Assembly (NCBI GenBank): GCA_036675475.1
Contig: JAKFEY010000067.1
Span: forward strand, 1-64,000
Direction of reading: 5' to 3'
Length of the DNA stretch: 64,000 bases
Source: JALYRV01 sp036675475
GTDB lineage: Bacteria; Acidobacteriota; Vicinamibacteria; Vicinamibacterales; SCN-69-37
Positions within the stretch are counted from its first letter, which is position 1. Every line of letters starts with the position of its first letter. A program made the position numbers and the translations under genes. The notes under the pieces were generated by a model, which had not been told where the DNA came from, ran no database searches, and saw only the letters and a list, made by a program, of their open reading frames with translations. Positions 63,335-64,000 of this stretch are shown piece by piece.

Positions 63335-63340
63335 TAAAAT
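63335..63340 (+). promoter_or_regulatory. Possible -10 element for the DksA-like gene
   Basis: TAAAAT lies 21 bases before the ATG at 63362, and a strong GGGGGAGG ribosome site lies between them. No convincing -35 box is visible. Confidence 0.35.
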
Positions 63341-63361
63341 CGTCGTTTGGGGGAGGCCGAT

Positions 63362-63712
63362 ATGACCGAAGAAACCGACCAGACGCCGTTCAAGGAGGCC
63401 TTGCTCCGCAAGCGCGGCGACATCCTCGCGCACACGACCGGCACCAAGCCGATCGAGACGTCGCTCGAGGTCAACAGCCGCCAGGGCGACCTGGCCGATC
63501 AGGCCAGCGGCAGCAACGAAGTCCACATTCAGCTCAAGCTGAAACAGACCGACGCCAAGATCCTGGCCGCCATCGAAGAGGCCCTCTACCGGATGGAGAA
63601 GGGCACCTACGGCATCTGCCGCGACTGCGGCGAGCCCATTGCGCCGGCCCGCCTCAACGCCATCCCCTGGACGCGGGTGTGCATCACCTGCAAAGAAAAG
63701 CAGAGCGCGTGA
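63362..63712 (+). CDS. DksA/TraR-family zinc-finger protein
   Basis: 116 residues from MTEETDQTPFKEALL. A coiled-coil N-terminal half is followed by the C4 zinc finger CRDCGEPIAPARLNAIPWTR then CITC. The family binds the RNA polymerase secondary channel and tunes transcription, often with ppGpp. The acidic coiled-coil tip of DksA is not clearly conserved. The stop overlaps the next GTG. Confidence 0.92.
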   Translation: MTEETDQTPFKEALLRKRGDILAHTTGTKPIETSLEVNSRQGDLADQASGSNEVHIQLKLKQTDAKILAAIEEALYRMEKGTYGICRDCGEPIAPARLNAIPWTRVCITCKEKQSA

Positions 63713-64000
63713 ACACTCCAGAGCTGCTCGAAATCCTGCGCGACTTTCATCGTGACAAGCTGACGATGCGGCAGCGGCATGTCGCGGTGGCGCGGCACGT
63801 GTCGCACTACGACTTCAACAACACGTATCAGTACGTCATCGCCCGCGAGGACGTGCACCTGCAGTGGCTCGAGGCCGCGATTGCGGAGCTCGGCGGCCAG
63901 CCGCACGACGTGGGCATGCCCGACCTCGGCGATCCGAAAAAGAAGGCGGACTTCAAGCCGTTCATCGAGCAGGACAGCCGCGACGCCGCGGCGTTCGTCG
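63709..64000 (+). CDS. Ferritin-like protein, 3' end cut off
   Basis: Only the first 97 codons are inside the window. GTG 63709 overlaps the upstream stop as GTGA. The visible part is helical (LLEILRDFHRDKLTMRQRH) with YQYVIAREDVHLQWLEAAIAELG, an E-x6-H-like pattern of ferritin-type diiron helices. The full domain and metal ligands cannot be confirmed because the gene runs off the end. Confidence 0.6.
   Translation, partial: MNTPELLEILRDFHRDKLTMRQRHVAVARHVSHYDFNNTYQYVIAREDVHLQWLEAAIAELGGQPHDVGMPDLGDPKKKADFKPFIEQDSRDAAAFV

Overview
The window is GC-rich, gene-dense bacterial DNA from an envelope with an outer membrane: it has Mla/MCE lipid transport, outer-membrane barrels, Lgt and several lipoproteins. 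The mix of tricorn-like and prolyl-type peptidases, a leucine-degradation cluster, free-standing four-helix-bundle (S23-type) genes and short operons on both strands resembles Acidobacteriota, perhaps Vicinamibacteria. That placement is an inference from gene content, not a phylogenetic result.

Layout. 1-9.6 kb: truncated propeller-amidohydrolase, SDR protein, tricorn-like S41 protease, S51 peptidase, methyltransferase and a lone receiver protein. 9.6-17 kb: L,D-transpeptidase, then a minus-strand leucine/isovalerate operon (zinc-ribbon protein, carboxyltransferase, methylglutaconyl-CoA hydratase, biotin carboxylase, separate biotin carrier, HMG-CoA lyase) with a four-helix-bundle remnant inside it. 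17-23 kb: NtrC-type regulator, MlaE-MlaF-MCE operon and four small membrane or coiled-coil proteins. 23-32 kb: BrkB/YihY, M48 peptidase, SDR, isochorismatase-like hydrolase, FAD-Rieske protein, ABC exporter, PfpI and enoyl-CoA hydratase. 32-38 kb: a decayed zinc-ribbon gene, GltS, a BNR-repeat secreted protein, a HipBA toxin-antitoxin locus and tRNA-Leu(UAA). 38-43 kb: a Cys-tailed sigma factor with a copper-type P-ATPase, YqaA, Lgt, and an outer-membrane barrel whose signal peptide and body are separated by two in-frame UGA codons. 43-47.5 kb: universal stress protein, HPF-like protein, glutamate dehydrogenase and a V4R sigma-54 activator. 47-53 kb: secreted kinase-like protein, NfeD/paraslipin, aminotransferase and APC permease. 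53-56 kb: an S23-type gene enclosed by long inverted polypurine/polypyrimidine arms, then M23, L,D-transpeptidase and metallophosphoesterase genes. 56-64 kb: nucleotidyltransferase, M24 peptidase, TesA/YbbA/YbbP cluster, AIM24-like protein, DksA-like protein and a truncated ferritin-like gene.

Four things stand out. First, the barrel gene at 42292-43284 is a candidate selenoprotein with a U-x-x-U motif. Second, the S23/four-helix-bundle element at about 52993-53587 looks like a free-standing version of the 23S rRNA intervening sequence, and other gaps carry short low-complexity, often mirrored repeats that touch the stop codons of neighbouring genes. Third, several genes start exactly six bases after a TAnnnT hexamer, which suggests leaderless transcripts. 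Fourth, a secreted protein at 47460-48365 carries motifs resembling a protein-kinase catalytic core.

No rRNA genes, CRISPR arrays, insertion sequences or prophage genes were seen. The only stretch longer than 300 bases without an intact gene is 32161-32659, which holds a decayed gene between repeats.
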